Source of the DNA: Alentia gelatinosa
Lineage: Eukaryota > Annelida > Polychaeta > Phyllodocida > Polynoidae
DNA: 64,000 bases
Reading direction: 5' to 3'
Assembly (NCBI GenBank): GCA_950022655.1
Contig: OX465589.1
Span: forward strand, 31,349,970-31,413,969
This document shows positions 43,026 to 54,387 of the stretch, piece by piece (position 1 is the first letter of the stretch; each line of letters starts with the position of its first letter). Below the pieces are notes generated by a model, which saw only the letters and a list, made by a program, of their open reading frames with translations, did not search any database and was not told the origin of the DNA. Both the position numbers and the translations under genes were made by a program.

Positions 43026-44743
43026 CAGGGGCGTCAGAACATTTTGAAAGTGGGGGGGGGGGGGCGAACTGAAAAATTGCTGACTTTTTTCTTGGTATTG
43101 AGTCTGACTTTGAGATTGACCTGTCCCATTGGATTCACCGTAAGTCATCGAAAAATCTGAGAAAAGTCAGGTCGTTACAGTTAGGTCAAGTCAGACTTTG
43201 ACACTTTCCCACAGTGAAAAGTCAGGGCTTAGCCATTATTGTTAATTGCTGTCCACCCTAGTGTCGCCTCGCCTCCTCGTGGTGCAGACTGGATTTGCTT
43301 GCATGCAAGCATAACAAAAGCGACTGGGGTAGGGAGTTAGCTCAGTGGTAAAGAGGTTGTCAGACTTTGTTGATTCGGGTACCACTGCAGCCACTTTTCT
43401 CCTTCACCCCCAGCAGTGGTAGATTTACTGCTATATCAAAGGTCAATCCTTCTCATACCATGTCTATGTGGTGTGGGAAGTAAAAGAACTCTCACTTCAG
43501 TAAATGTGTAGGGGTGAGGTTTCCACCTAAATTCATTTCATAGATTTGATCACCACCCTTGTGGTGTAAAAGAACCTCGAGAAAGTCTGGTAAGAACCTG
43601 CAATGGTTAACTGGACTTAAATCAAACCAACCAACCAACCATAGCCATTATTGCCCGCTAAAGAGTCACACTTTGATATCTTACCACGTGAAAAAATCAG
43701 GGCTTAGCCCTAATTGCATGCTAAAGAATCAGACTTTGATATTTTACCACGGTGAAAAGTCAGGGCTTAGCCACCATTGCACAGTAAAAGGTCAGACTCT
43801 GACACATTTCCATGGTGAAAAGTCAGGGTTTAGCCATCACTGCACGCTAAAGAGTCAGACTTTTATATTTTACCACGGTGAAAAGTCAGGGCTTAGCCAT
43901 CTTTGCATGCTAAAGAGTCAGACTTTGATATTTTTCCACAATGAAAAGTCAGGGCTTAGCCATCATTGCGTGCTAAAGAGTCAGACTTTGACACTTTTCT
44001 ATGGTGAAAAGTCAGGGATTAGTCTGACTTTGATATTTGACCACGGTGAAAAGTCAGGGTTTAGCCCTAATTGCACGCTAAAGAGTGAGACTTTGACACT
44101 TTTCCATGGTGAAAGGTCAGGGATTAGCCATCATTGAACACTAAAGAGTCAGACTTTGACACTTTTCCATGGTGAAAAGTCATGACTTATCCATCATTGC
44201 ATAGTAAAAGGTCAGACTTTGACATATTTCCATGGTGAAAAGTCAGGGCTTAGCCATCTTTGCATGCTAAAGAGTCAGATTTTGATATTTTACCGCTGTG
44301 AAAAGTCAGAGTTTAGCCCTAATTGCACGCTAAATAGTTAGACTTTGATATTTTACCACAGTGAAAAGTCAGGGTTTAGCCATCATTGTACACTAAAGAG
44401 TCAGACTTTGACACTTTGCCATGGTGAAAAGTCAGAGTTTAGCCCTGATTGGACGCTAAATAGTTAGACTTTGATATTTTACCACAGTGAAAAGTCAGGG
44501 CTTAGCCATCATTGCACGCTAAAGAGTCAGACTTTGATATTTTACCACAGTGAAAAGTCAGGGTTTAGCCTACATTGTACGCTAAAGAGTCAGACTTTGA
44601 CACTTTTCCATGGTGAAAAATCACGACAGTTTTTACACTTGATTCAGTTAAATTTGAAGGTGTTGACTTTTTTTGGGTGGCAAAAAAGTGGGGGGGGGGG
44701 CGGCCGCCCCCCTGCCCCCCCCCCCCCTATTCTGACGCCACTG
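43026..44743. mobile_element. Non-autonomous TIR transposon with 63-bp minisatellite core (1,718 bp)
   Basis: Termini CAGGGGCGTCAGAA (left) and, inward from the right, CAGTGGCGTCAGAA. Target duplication TCTCA at 43021-43025 and 44744-44748. A G run follows the left TIR and a C run precedes the right one. The core 43642-44625 is about 15-16 copies of a 63-bp unit (GTCAGACTTTGATATTTTAC, then AGTGAAAAGTCAGGG, then CTTAGCCATCATTG). A SINE is nested at 43242-43641. The 63-bp period is 21 codons, which is why a long repetitive frame is open at 43559-44137; I do not regard it as a gene. A truncated relative lies at 16556. Confidence 0.88.
43242..43641 (+). mobile_element. tRNA-derived SINE, full length (400 bp), nested
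   Basis: 12-bp target duplication TAGCCATTATTG (43230-43241, 43642-43653), placed within one minisatellite unit. It has an 86-base leader containing the palindrome TGCTTGCATGCAAGCA, then the tRNA-like head with A box TAGCTCAGTGGT (43338-43349) and B-box-like GATTCGGGTAC (about 43372), a body, and a (CCAA)n tail. Same family as 11173-11572. Confidence 0.88.
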
Positions 44744-44748
44744 TCTCA

Positions 44749-47552
44749 GGAGGTGTGAAAGCTGCGAAAACAGCCCGTTGTGGCTATAGCCTTAGTGCTA
44801 TTCTGATACCTTGTAAAGGGTGACTGTTGAGAAGTGATATGATTATAATTAGATGCGAGTACCTCATAAATATTATAAATTAAGTTCTACACCAAGCCTA
44901 TATACATAGGTGATGCCAAAAGTGATGCGACGATTCCATTACCCTGGACTTTTCTTTCGATTGAATGCGATGATTCCATCGCAATAGGGGTCATAAACCC
45001 TGCCGAGGTGGCGTTTATGGGGTCATAAAACATGAGCGACAATCGCATCGCACCAGTGGGGCCGGGCCTTAGTGTAATAATGGGGTCATGAAATGAGATG
45101 ATTTATATTATCAGTTGTTTTCCATACGCTAATATCCACTTTTATTCGTTGCGCTCATGAACCAGCAGGTACCTATAGGACTCAATCTCGAAGCATGAAA
45201 GTTCTAGGAAAAATATATCGTTATAAGTGTATTTGATAGAAATAACTGAAGAATGTCGTCCATCTTCCAACATAATGATCAACTGGTTTTATTGGCCTAT
45301 TTGATAATGTTTACGGTATTATTTATGCTGTTTGCAATTTGGATATATATATGCTACCGAATTCACTGGTATTCAGTTTATAGTGACACCCGACACGCGT
45401 CTGCATTTTACGTACAATGAATATCATGCATGGGACTGGGAAATTGCAAATATATAAATCGAAGAGAAATCGGCAGGGGGTCCAGGGACAGTTGCCTGAA
45501 CGGATGCCCGGGGGATGAAACCCCGTAAGCTCCTGCCATCAGCTAAGAGCTAAAATGATCAGAATTGTAAAAATATCGTTCCCCATCTTTCAGGTTTTGA
45601 TTTTGAATCGCTAATCCAAACCAATTTTGTAATCGGATTTATATTGACCTATAGATGTATTTCCCCTGGATAAGTACCCATAAATCTGGCATCTTGTGCA
45701 TTGAATTTGAAATGAAATTGAACAAATTTCTTTTGAACAAGCGTTTTTTTTTTTGTTTTTTTTTTTTAAAGAACCTTTACTATACCCATGCTGGATAATT
45801 TGTAAATATGCACAGTTTCGCCATGTAGCATAAAGATACCTTGTACAGCATGGCCAGGTCGTTCTCTATAACAACAGATACTGGATTTGTAATAAAAAAA
45901 ATCAAATCCGGGACAAGAGTGTTTTAGCTATCATATGGGAATTTCTGGCATCGGCTACGAGCTAAAATGACCTTTCGTATGTCATCATATTTTCTACTCG
46001 GATTTACATTGAAATTAAGAAATACCGTTGTTACGTCAAAAAGTTAGGAATTCCGAGAAATAAAATCCGGGGAAATCTAGGATATGTACCTACGGGGAAT
46101 ATAAGGTGGCCAGTTAGTCGGTGGCCATCTGATGATTCTTTAGTAGATATAGAACATCTGCAAGTCAGCAAAGGATCTGAACATGAGAAAATGTGTGCGA
46201 CAGCCATTCCATAATACATGCTCGTAGGTTTGAGTGGACCGAACCTAAAAACGAATGAAACATATTCTTCAAAAAAAGATGATCAGCCTACTCATACCGG
46301 CAAGGATGAAAGTCGGGACTGAGGAAAAAATCGGAGATTTATATTGGTTAGAAAAAAAGAATCATTTATAAGATCATTTTGAAGTAAACTGGCTATGATT
46401 GAAATATATATTATATATTCTAAAACTGCGAGTGTTGCTGATTTGCTGATTTGCTGATGAAATATCGGAATCCTGTCATTTGTGTATTACTGACGTCGTG
46501 TGGTTAAGTTCCTCTTAATCATATGTTTTATTTTCAAGATCATATAGCTAACTTTTTTCAGATTTCTCATGATTACATGTATGTATGTAGATGAGTACAA
46601 CCTTAAAAGCATATCCTACAATTCGCAGTGGTGCCACCAGGTGGTTTTTTCAATAATGTCAATTCTTTATAAGTCAAAATTGGTTTCTTGGGATTCATTC
46701 CAATTATACACGAGTAAATTTAACATTTTGTCCAGTTTATCCAATCTTATTAGGTAAAATAGGCCAATTTACATTGGCTTGATTTGCAAAGGAAATCTAC
46801 TATAAAATATGGGGTTTTTTTTCAATCCTTTCAAAAACAAGAACGATGGTCTTTGTTTTTTAAAACCTAAATAGGTAGTACTAGATATGTACTATATTCT
46901 GTGAAAGTTTGAAAAAGATGACATGGGTTTTACTATGTGAAAAACTACCTTTTAGGATCTCTATATATTCTAATGTAAAATGATCATAATATTGATCTCT
47001 AAATCAAAATCTAGCACAGTGACCCCCCATTTTTAAGCCAAATATGTGCTCTACAATACTTAGAGATCATTGTATTCAATTATCAGAAATAATGACATGG
47101 GTTTTAATTTTCACGCCAAATTGTCCGATATGCCTTTTAAAAGTACTTACGGATGATAAAACGGATTCCGACTACACATACATGTGACATGTATAACTAT
47201 CAGACAACATGTATACAAATAACGATGAATTGAAACTGCGAGAGTTGCCGAAGAAATGTCGGAATTCCGTCATTTGTCGGAAAACTTGCATCCCTGTACC
47301 GGTATCCAACATACATTGGAACTGGAAAAACTTGCTATGTTTAGAAAATATACAATAAGGATTTTTTATTTGAAAGGGATATCGTTACAAATGTGTCATT
47401 TATTATTCACTAATCACCCTGAGTTGGAACTATTTAGTCCAGTCAAAATAAGCCTCTTGAGAAAGTTTGGTAGGGACTTTAATAGTTGACTGAACGTTAA
47501 TACAAACCATACAAAACATCTAAATCCGTGTCATTATATAGAACTACATCGA
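44749..47552. other. Long AT-rich interval; no gene recognised
   Basis: No frame with a recognisable domain. A T run lies at 45747-45770. Related phrases (CTGGCATCGGCTACGAGCTAAAATG at 45947-45971, similar to 45534-45558) indicate degenerate repeats. ATCATAATATTGATCTCTAA near 46982 and GATCAATATTATAATAATGA near 51519 are roughly reverse complements. Confidence 0.4.
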
Positions 47553-47825
47553 GAATCGTATAAATACACAATACTCCACGAGTTTGGATGTGCCGCAGTC
47601 GTCATCGAGGCGAAGCCGAGTGACGATTACGGTACATCCAAACGAGTGGAGTATTGTGTATTTTACGATTCGAGTGTGGTTCTGGATTTATCTCACCCCT
47701 TTCTTTGCCATTAGATAGCATCACAACATCAAAATAGTTAAAATATACCTAGCAAATCCATGTGACGTCATCTCACATTCACTATGCCACGGCCGTGGCG
47801 TAGTATACGGTAGTTACTTTACTCA
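47553..47825. mobile_element. MITE-like repeat, second copy (inverted relative to 19960-20340)
   Basis: Inverted repeat GAATCGTA...TACGATTC (47553-47671), then TCTGGATTTATCTCACCCCT, then ATTCACTATGCCACGGCCGTGGCGTAGTAT (interrupted palindrome around 47790). The whole stretch matches 20040-20336 in reverse complement. Confidence 0.65.
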
Positions 47826-47930
47826 TGGACTTATATACATGGATAGGCAACGCGGGCGAACGCCGTGTTTGTTCTACGATATGATCGTCTCGGCTACGCT
47901 TGACCGATTCCGCGCAGCAGTAGACTGTAG
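47826..47930. repeat. Dispersed repeat shared with 40062-40180
   Basis: GGATAGGCAACGCGGGCGAA, GCCGTGTTTGTTCTACGAT and CTCGGCTACGCTTGACC in the same order as the other copy. Confidence 0.55.
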
Positions 47931-48164
47931 TTCCAGTTCTACCCACCAGGATTTTTCTTTTGATCCAAACAAATTTTAAGATGAAGATTAAATTATAATT
48001 CATATCTCAGCAAGTATTAAGAATAGAAACATGATCTAAAGTGCACATTAATCACATTATTTATACCTATGTAACATTTTTATAGTTCTGATCCTGACAT
48101 GCAGTGAAACTTTGATATTAATAGAACCAAATGTCTACATATTTATTAAGATTAAGAAAGAAAA

Positions 48165-48870
48165 ACAGTACACTTAGCACCATAACCTCAACTGTTTCAT
48201 TTAGATAGATGTTTAGAACCAACTGTGAAATAGTTCATTAAGGCCTAGTAAGGTGGACATAATTTTAAAATCTTGATTTCCCATGTCAACACCCTGAAAA
48301 TGAGTCAATTCTGAGTCCCAGCCCAACCCAAAGTGACCCAAAATCTGCCAATTGTTTGGAACCCCCCAGCACACCTAGGGACATAATTCTTGCTGTTCTA
48401 TCTCAGAACTATGTTGGAATCGTTGATGAAATAGTTCATTAAGGCTTGGTGAGATGGGGATATTTTCAAAATCTTGGTTTTCCATGCCAGATTTTCTGAA
48501 AATGAGTAAAATCTGCCTGCCGACCCCAGTCAAAGTCAGACAAAATCAAGATTTCAAAATTATTTCTACCTCACCAGGCCTTAATGAACTATTTCATCAA
48601 CGATTTCGGATATGTACCTAAATGGACAGTAAAGATTATGACTGTAGGTGTTCTCGGGGGTTCCAGACAATTGGCAGATTTTTGGTCACTTTGGGTTGGG
48701 CTGGGACTCAGAGTAGACTCATTTTCAGGGTGTTGACCTGGGAAATCAAGATTTCAAAATTATTTCTACCTCACCAGGCCTTAATGAACTATTTGATCAA
48801 CGATTTCGGATATATACCTAAACGGGACAGTAAAGATTATGGCTGTAAGTTGGCTGATTATGGCTGTTAT
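48165..48870. repeat. Satellite relatives arranged two forward, two inverted
   Basis: 48165-48540 holds two diverged forward monomers (ATAGTTCATTAAGGC anchors near 48231 and 48430). 48541-48870 holds two inverted ones (AGGCCTTAATGAACTATTT near 48575 and 48777), which are nearly identical to each other over about 90 bases. This is the same dyad layout as the array at 40345-42135. Confidence 0.75.
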
Positions 48871-50270
48871 GGCTAAATCAAACCCTCTACTCCTGGTGGC
48901 CAGAACTGGACTATCGGCCCGGCGACGGTGGCGTTATAGTGGCCACTATAAGAACCCTAAAATAATGCCGAGACGATCGTCTACACACCAGACACGGCCG
49001 GTTGCCAATCCAGGTCTACCAAGTCCGTGCTTTACTGGAGTGATCGTTGAGTATTTTTTTCTAATGGTATTTCTATGGATAAGCTTGTACCAGGGGTGAG
49101 ATACATATCTAGAGAAGTCATTTTAATAAATATGTTCATCTGTGCTAATCTTTATGTGGTGCCATGCCCTTCAAATGGTTTCTATATACTTGAGTTCCTC
49201 ACATTCAATCTTAATTTGACTTTCCTCCATTTAATTCTTGAACTACATGACCGATTTTTAAAATTCAAGTATCTTTGTAATCCTCTCATTTCAGGCTATG
49301 TGTTGCATTTATCATTCTAATTATAGATATAAAATTCAATTTTTCATTCGCGTAGCTAGGGGATAACGCACTAAATTTATAAAGTTCACAGAAACTTGAA
49401 TAAAATCCAAGAATATTTGAATGCATAGTGTTCTTCGTACATATAACATAACTGAATGTAGGGCCTATAACCACGGACTTCCAAGTGCATGTACATCACT
49501 AGGTAAAATGTTCACGCCCAAATCTCTGTTGTGAACTGTAGGCCTATAACTGATGGTACACGAAACACATCCCTGTACTAGTGTATGCCTTACTGCTACC
49601 ACCTTGTGTGTGTCGGTAGTACTAGTTAAGTTTCTCCACTTTGTTTACAAACTCGGCGTGTCAAGTTATGGTCATTAATTAATCAGACCTAGTTAGTATT
49701 GACTCCTAGGTGAAGATTATAAGCGTCAAACATGACCTCATTCATTTAAAGACAAAATAGTGTGATTAGAGTCGTCAAACCTTACCTTTCTCCCCAATGT
49801 TCACCATTCGGTCCCCGCACGTACGGCGGTTTATTCACCCATATTTTCGCTCTGCTCGGTTCCCAATGCTCCCGCGTGGTGGCGCGTTGATTTCTTGTCA
49901 TTCGGAGAAGTACCAGAACTACTCACAAGAGGTCCTTGTCGTGCTGAAGAGTGCGCGGCTGTGTTAGTTTCAATCTGACTCACAAGGTCCATGGGTGCCA
50001 ATGCTAATAGATTGCAAGTGTATGTATGATGATTATAAATTGTGCCTATTATCTACAAGGAACCAGCCTTAGACTTAGTAGTTTAGGCTTGATGTATAGA
50101 TGTAGTCAATATTTCATAAACCTTGACTTTCTTATTTATGGCGGGGGGGGGGGGGGGGGGGGCTTCGATGTAGGCCTACTCAGTGAATTCTCCGAAATAA
50201 AAAGCAGCCGCAATATCCGAGAGAATGCGAGGATATTACGCATAGTCTAGTCCGAGGAGAATACGACTGT
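48871..50270. other. No gene recognised; repeat end and GC-rich patch
   Basis: 49035-49110 is the end of the MITE-like family of 19960 in reverse complement (AAGCTTGTACCAGGGGTGAG). 49795-49990 is a more GC-rich patch that could be a gene 5' end, but no coding motif is visible. A G run of 18-20 is at 50143-50162. Confidence 0.4.
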
Positions 50271-50277
50271 TTTTATT

Positions 50278-50795
50278 TGAAACTAGCGACTTCGTCGGGT
50301 CCGAGTTAGGGGGGGAAATATTATTTTAAAAACCCGAAAAGTCAAAAACCAATACGGGAAGCGAACTCCTTACACCGGCTTCCCTAGCTGGACACTCTGC
50401 TGACTGCTCCACAGAGCTAGATGTATGAAGTGGGTCAAATACTTAGAGTGGTGGCTGGAGTGGTGGTGGGGGGGAGGGGTATCAGCGGAGTTTCGAAAGG
50501 GGTACCAGCGAAAGTTAAGATCCCATTGGTTTCTCACGAGAAAAATAGATCAGAAAACTACAATACTGAACTTTGATTTTGGCATGGCTTGAAATGAATT
50601 ATAAGAGAAGAAGTTTGTGTGAGTATAGAAATACAAAAAAGAAGAACAGGTTCGAGTTTTTCCCTACACGAGAATCTCACTCCCGTGGGGCTTCAATCTC
50701 CCACCCTAGATCGGGTTCACTATGTCTCTATGTATGGGAGCAACTTCAAGCAGATTCGACGGAATTCTACCGTTTTAAATATAGTAGGTAACCAG
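50278..50795 (+). repeat. Dispersed repeat, longest copy, with a tRNA-like head
   Basis: Starts AACTAGCGACTTCGTCG as at 13020. On the minus strand 50345-50425 looks tRNA-like: A box CTGTGGAGCAGTCAGCAG, B box GAGTTCGCTTCCC. 50500-50795 is the block shared with 10600 and 13120. Whether the tRNA-like piece is a separate SINE is unclear. Confidence 0.55.
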
Positions 50796-51991
50796 CTTAT
50801 GGAAGTCCTAAGAACTCAGGACTTCGGACAGTTAGGAAAATAGATGAGCCACTCACCACTAGGATATGCCACTTCACACTGGCTAATTGTTTCAGAAATT
50901 GTGGCATGTTAATTAAATACCTTTTTCTGTTCTTAACTAGGCCTAATGGCTTCGTCGCTAGCACGCTGGAAGTCTGCAAATCTCCAGTCACCCCTTACAA
51001 TTAGACGTAGACGCGGGGGTTGCAGCGTGCGTCGCTAGCGCTAGCGACGGGCTATTTGGTGGATATTGGCCACAACTGGTGATTCTGATATACACAAGGT
51101 GGAGGCATCTTGCAGCAGGTTAGCACCACTAGAAGTTTTAACCCTTCCGAAACAAAATCGAGCGTTTTCAGTTTGTGTCGTAGCAGACACATTCAAACAT
51201 GTTTGAAAAATTGTAGAGGCCGGTTTGTGTCGGAGTGTGTCGGGACCATCGTTCAGAATTTCTTGTTTTATAGCTGATTATTAAAAACCTTTATCATGTT
51301 TGTTCCCGAATATATGTCCAATAGACCATCGCTAATGCATATCTATGAAACAGAGGTGAAAATACGGTATGTATGATATTATAATGGATTTATATTATTA
51401 TAATAAAGGTTCACGTTGGGGGGGGGGGGATGCAGTATCGGACGATCTCCAAGTATTGGAAAACACATATCTAACTTAAAAATTGGGAGTCACCATGCTA
51501 GTTTTTTTTTTAGTTAGAGATCAATATTATAATAATGACCAAAGCAACTCGTCGAAGGCACTTAGGTAAATTTTATTACCGAGCAGGTGAGTATGAACAA
51601 CGGTATCATATAGGTAATAAAATTGATGATTTATGAACAACGGTATCTTACTGATAGAAATATTCAAAATTTCAGAAACATGACCACCGAGAAATGTAAC
51701 ATGTGGGGTGGGTGGGAGGTAAAAATGATCAAAAGGGTCTTTGACGTGGGGGAGCAATGACGTCACGCAACGACATCGATCCGCCAGATGGCACTGTATT
51801 TGGGAAGCGCAGCGTGTCTCTGCAAAGCGCTAGATGGCGCCACGAAAGTTCTCCTTCTGCAGACAATTACACCTCCACAAGTCGGTCACGATTTCATAAT
51901 AGAATATATAGAAATTCCAAAAAGTTGTTTTTCACATAGTGAAACCCATGCAATTTTCCTCAAAATTTCATGGAATATAGTAGATATACAG
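50796..51991. other. No gene recognised
   Basis: Contains a CGCGCTAGCG-rich spot (51030-51050, GTCGCTAGCGCTAGCGAC, a perfect palindrome), a G run at 51418-51429, and no motif-bearing frame. Confidence 0.4.
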
Positions 51992-52970
51992 GTAGGCCTA
52001 CACTGGCCACCAGGGCAGCATTTGATACAACCAGATTCAAATGCGAATATCGTTAGATCCAAGCTGCCGATCTTCTTTATATTTTAGGTTATATGTGTCC
52101 CTAACTGGAGTCAAAGTTTCATGGCTATATTCCAACGGGATGTGAATTTCCGCATTTGGTACGTATCGTCCTTAGATGTCTTGGGCTATGATAATTTGGG
52201 CGACAGTGAGTTAAATTCTGTGTATGGTACGGCCTGTCAATCTATTCAACTGAGAGTGAGGAGCTCAGCACAGACAGGGGTTGATGGCCAATCTATCGGG
52301 AACAAGCGCAGTCAATGTCAAGGTCGCTGCATAAATTAGCGACCGCTTATGTAGGCCTACACTGGCCACCAGAGCAGCATTTGATACAACCAGATTAAAA
52401 CGCGAATATCGTTAGATCCAAGCTGCCGATCTTCTTCATATTTTAGGTGATCATAGGTTATATGTGTCCCTAACTGGAGTCAAAGTTTCATGGCTGAATT
52501 CCAACGGGATGTGAATTTCTGCATTTGGTACGCATCGTCTTTAGATGTCTTGGGCTATGATGATTTGGGCGACAGTGAGTTAAATTCTGCGTAAAGTACT
52601 GCCCGTCAATCTATTCGACTGAGAGTAAGGAGCTTAGCATGGACAGGGGTTGATGGCTGTTGTGTTCAAGCCATTTAATACTAGTAAAGACATCTGGTGG
52701 TTGATACAAGAACTATAGCGTTACACTACAGTAGCGCCGACTAGCGGTTTAGATATACAACAATGGCCAATCTATCGGGAACAAGTGCAGTCAATGTCAA
52801 GGTCGCTGCATAAATTAGCGACCACTTAAGTAGGCCTGCACTGGCCACTAGAGCAGCATTTGATACAACCAGATTCAAACGTGAATATCGTTAGATCCGA
52901 CTGGCCGTTCTTCTTCAATTTTTAGGTGATTGTAGGTTATATGTTTCCCTAACTGGTGTTTAACCCTTTA
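51992..52970 (+). repeat. Three tandem units of about 359 bp
   Basis: Units begin GTAGGCCTACACTGGCCAC at 51992 and 52351 and TAGGCCTGCACTGGCCAC near 52831; the third is partial. The second is longer because of the MITE at 52658. The open frames inside are not conserved between units. Confidence 0.85.
52658..52762. mobile_element. Small MITE (105 bp) with its empty site in the neighbouring unit
   Basis: Flanked by ATGGC at 52653-52657 and 52763-52767. Unit 1 has a single GTTGATGGCCAATC at the same place. TIRs TGTTGTGTTCAAGCC and, inward from the right, TGTTGTATATCTAAACC. Confidence 0.85.
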
Positions 52971-53589
52971 CCTGCCACACGCCTCACCCGGGTGGCAAAA
53001 CTACGGCAGCGCCACCAACGACGTTCTCCTATATTACGGCACTAGTCCGTTCATGCACCGCACCGCCTTTGGGTTACGGTACGTGAGGGCCTAACAGGGC
53101 ATGGCTCTGACTGGCCAGCCACCTTTAGTGAGAGGAATTTTGTGGTTGGCTGTTCTATTTATAGGATCAGTTTGACAAGCAACATAGAGCTGCAACTTGT
53201 CTCAGTACAGCTCTATTTACTATTTTCTTTTGTGTATTTTTGAATAAAATAATCATTATCAATATGTTTGATGAATGTTTTGTATCAAGTTTCTCTGCCT
53301 TATAAAGGCAGACTGAAAAACGCCCTGATTGAGCCTAGCACCATTCTGGGAATCATTATAACTCTCCAAGCTCATTTATTTGGTAGATGCCCAGTAAAAG
53401 CTACTCTAGGACCTCTGCTTGAAGAGTAATATACTGGTTACTGGCAAATCAAACAGGACATTTTAGAACCAGCGAAGGCAGGAATTCCTGCCTTAAAATG
53501 GCAGCGCATAACAGTCTGAGTTTGAGCCTGTGTGCCCTGGCCCTGGCGACAACAGACTGTACTAGAGATTATTACGGCACCAGCAGGTT
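52971..53589. other. No gene recognised
   Basis: Has a TATTTATAGG and a GAATAAAATAAT signal (53150-53250) that would fit a short transcription unit or solo LTR, but no TG...CA ends or target duplications were found. Confidence 0.3.
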
Positions 53590-53597
53590 TTGAATGT

Positions 53598-54360
53598 ACG
53601 ACGACCCGTCAATTCGCGCTACCGACAACGACGGCCCGTCAACTCTGAGCGACGGCCCGACAACGACGGCCCGACAATTGCGGGGGTCGACCCGTCAACT
53701 CTGATCGCCGGGGGGAGGGGCGATGTTTTGCCGGGTGGTCGGCAGCTCGGGGGTCTGGCGGGTGCCAACAATTGCGTTGGCCGGCCACCTCTGCCTTCAG
53801 CTGCGTGTTTACCGCGGGTGGGTTCAGAGCGTGACATCGGCCGTTTTCGTACTCGCGGCCAACTGCGTATCAGGAGTTCGCATATATCAATATGTTCCTT
53901 TTCAATAATCAAAATATAAACGTACGTTCTGTCTTCTACATGTCCTTAGCTATCTAAAGCTTTTTATCCGAGTTTCTACGATCATTTTCCACGATGTTAT
54001 GACGCGATGTAAATCAGATATAACTTCCTAAATCCAAGGAATTCATTTTGGTGGCAGGCAGATTCGAAAACTAGATGAAATTAGCTAATGAATGATGATA
54101 TTTCACAAGAAAAAAACCGTTTTTATTGATATCATACGGAAATTTATTCCAAAATGTCCATGTCATTTTACAGAGTACAGAAAATGGGTGAAGTCAGTCA
54201 GTCTCAAGTGCAGTGTACCAGAAAAGTGGTTTACACATAAATAGCAATCAGACAATAATGCGGAGTTGACGGATCGACCTTGTCGGGCCGTCGTTGTCGG
54301 GCCGTCGCTCAGAGTTGATGGGCCGTCGTTGTCGGGAGCGCGAATTGACGGGTCGTCCGT
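53598..54360. repeat. GC-rich inverted repeat pair around a 560-base spacer
   Basis: 53598-53690 and 54262-54360 are inverted copies built from CGACAACGACGGCCC and GTCAACTCTGAGCGACGG units. The spacer 53700-54250 is not repetitive on inspection. It adjoins the foldback block. Confidence 0.8.
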
Positions 54361-54387
54361 GGGCAAGTGAGAATTTTACACTCGTGG

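Noticed and set aside
43559..44137. 192-codon repetitive frame with HGEKSG units, looking like a zinc-finger or repeat protein
   Set aside because: It is a 63-bp minisatellite read in frame; units have no Cys pairs, and the array has frame interruptions elsewhere.
43640..44630. Regularly spaced repeats resembling a CRISPR array
   Set aside because: The units are contiguous 63-bp tandem repeats without unique spacers, inside a TIR transposon in animal DNA.
53590..53919. 109-codon frame in GC-rich sequence
   Set aside because: Lies in an inverted repeat unit; no conservation with the mirrored copy as protein.
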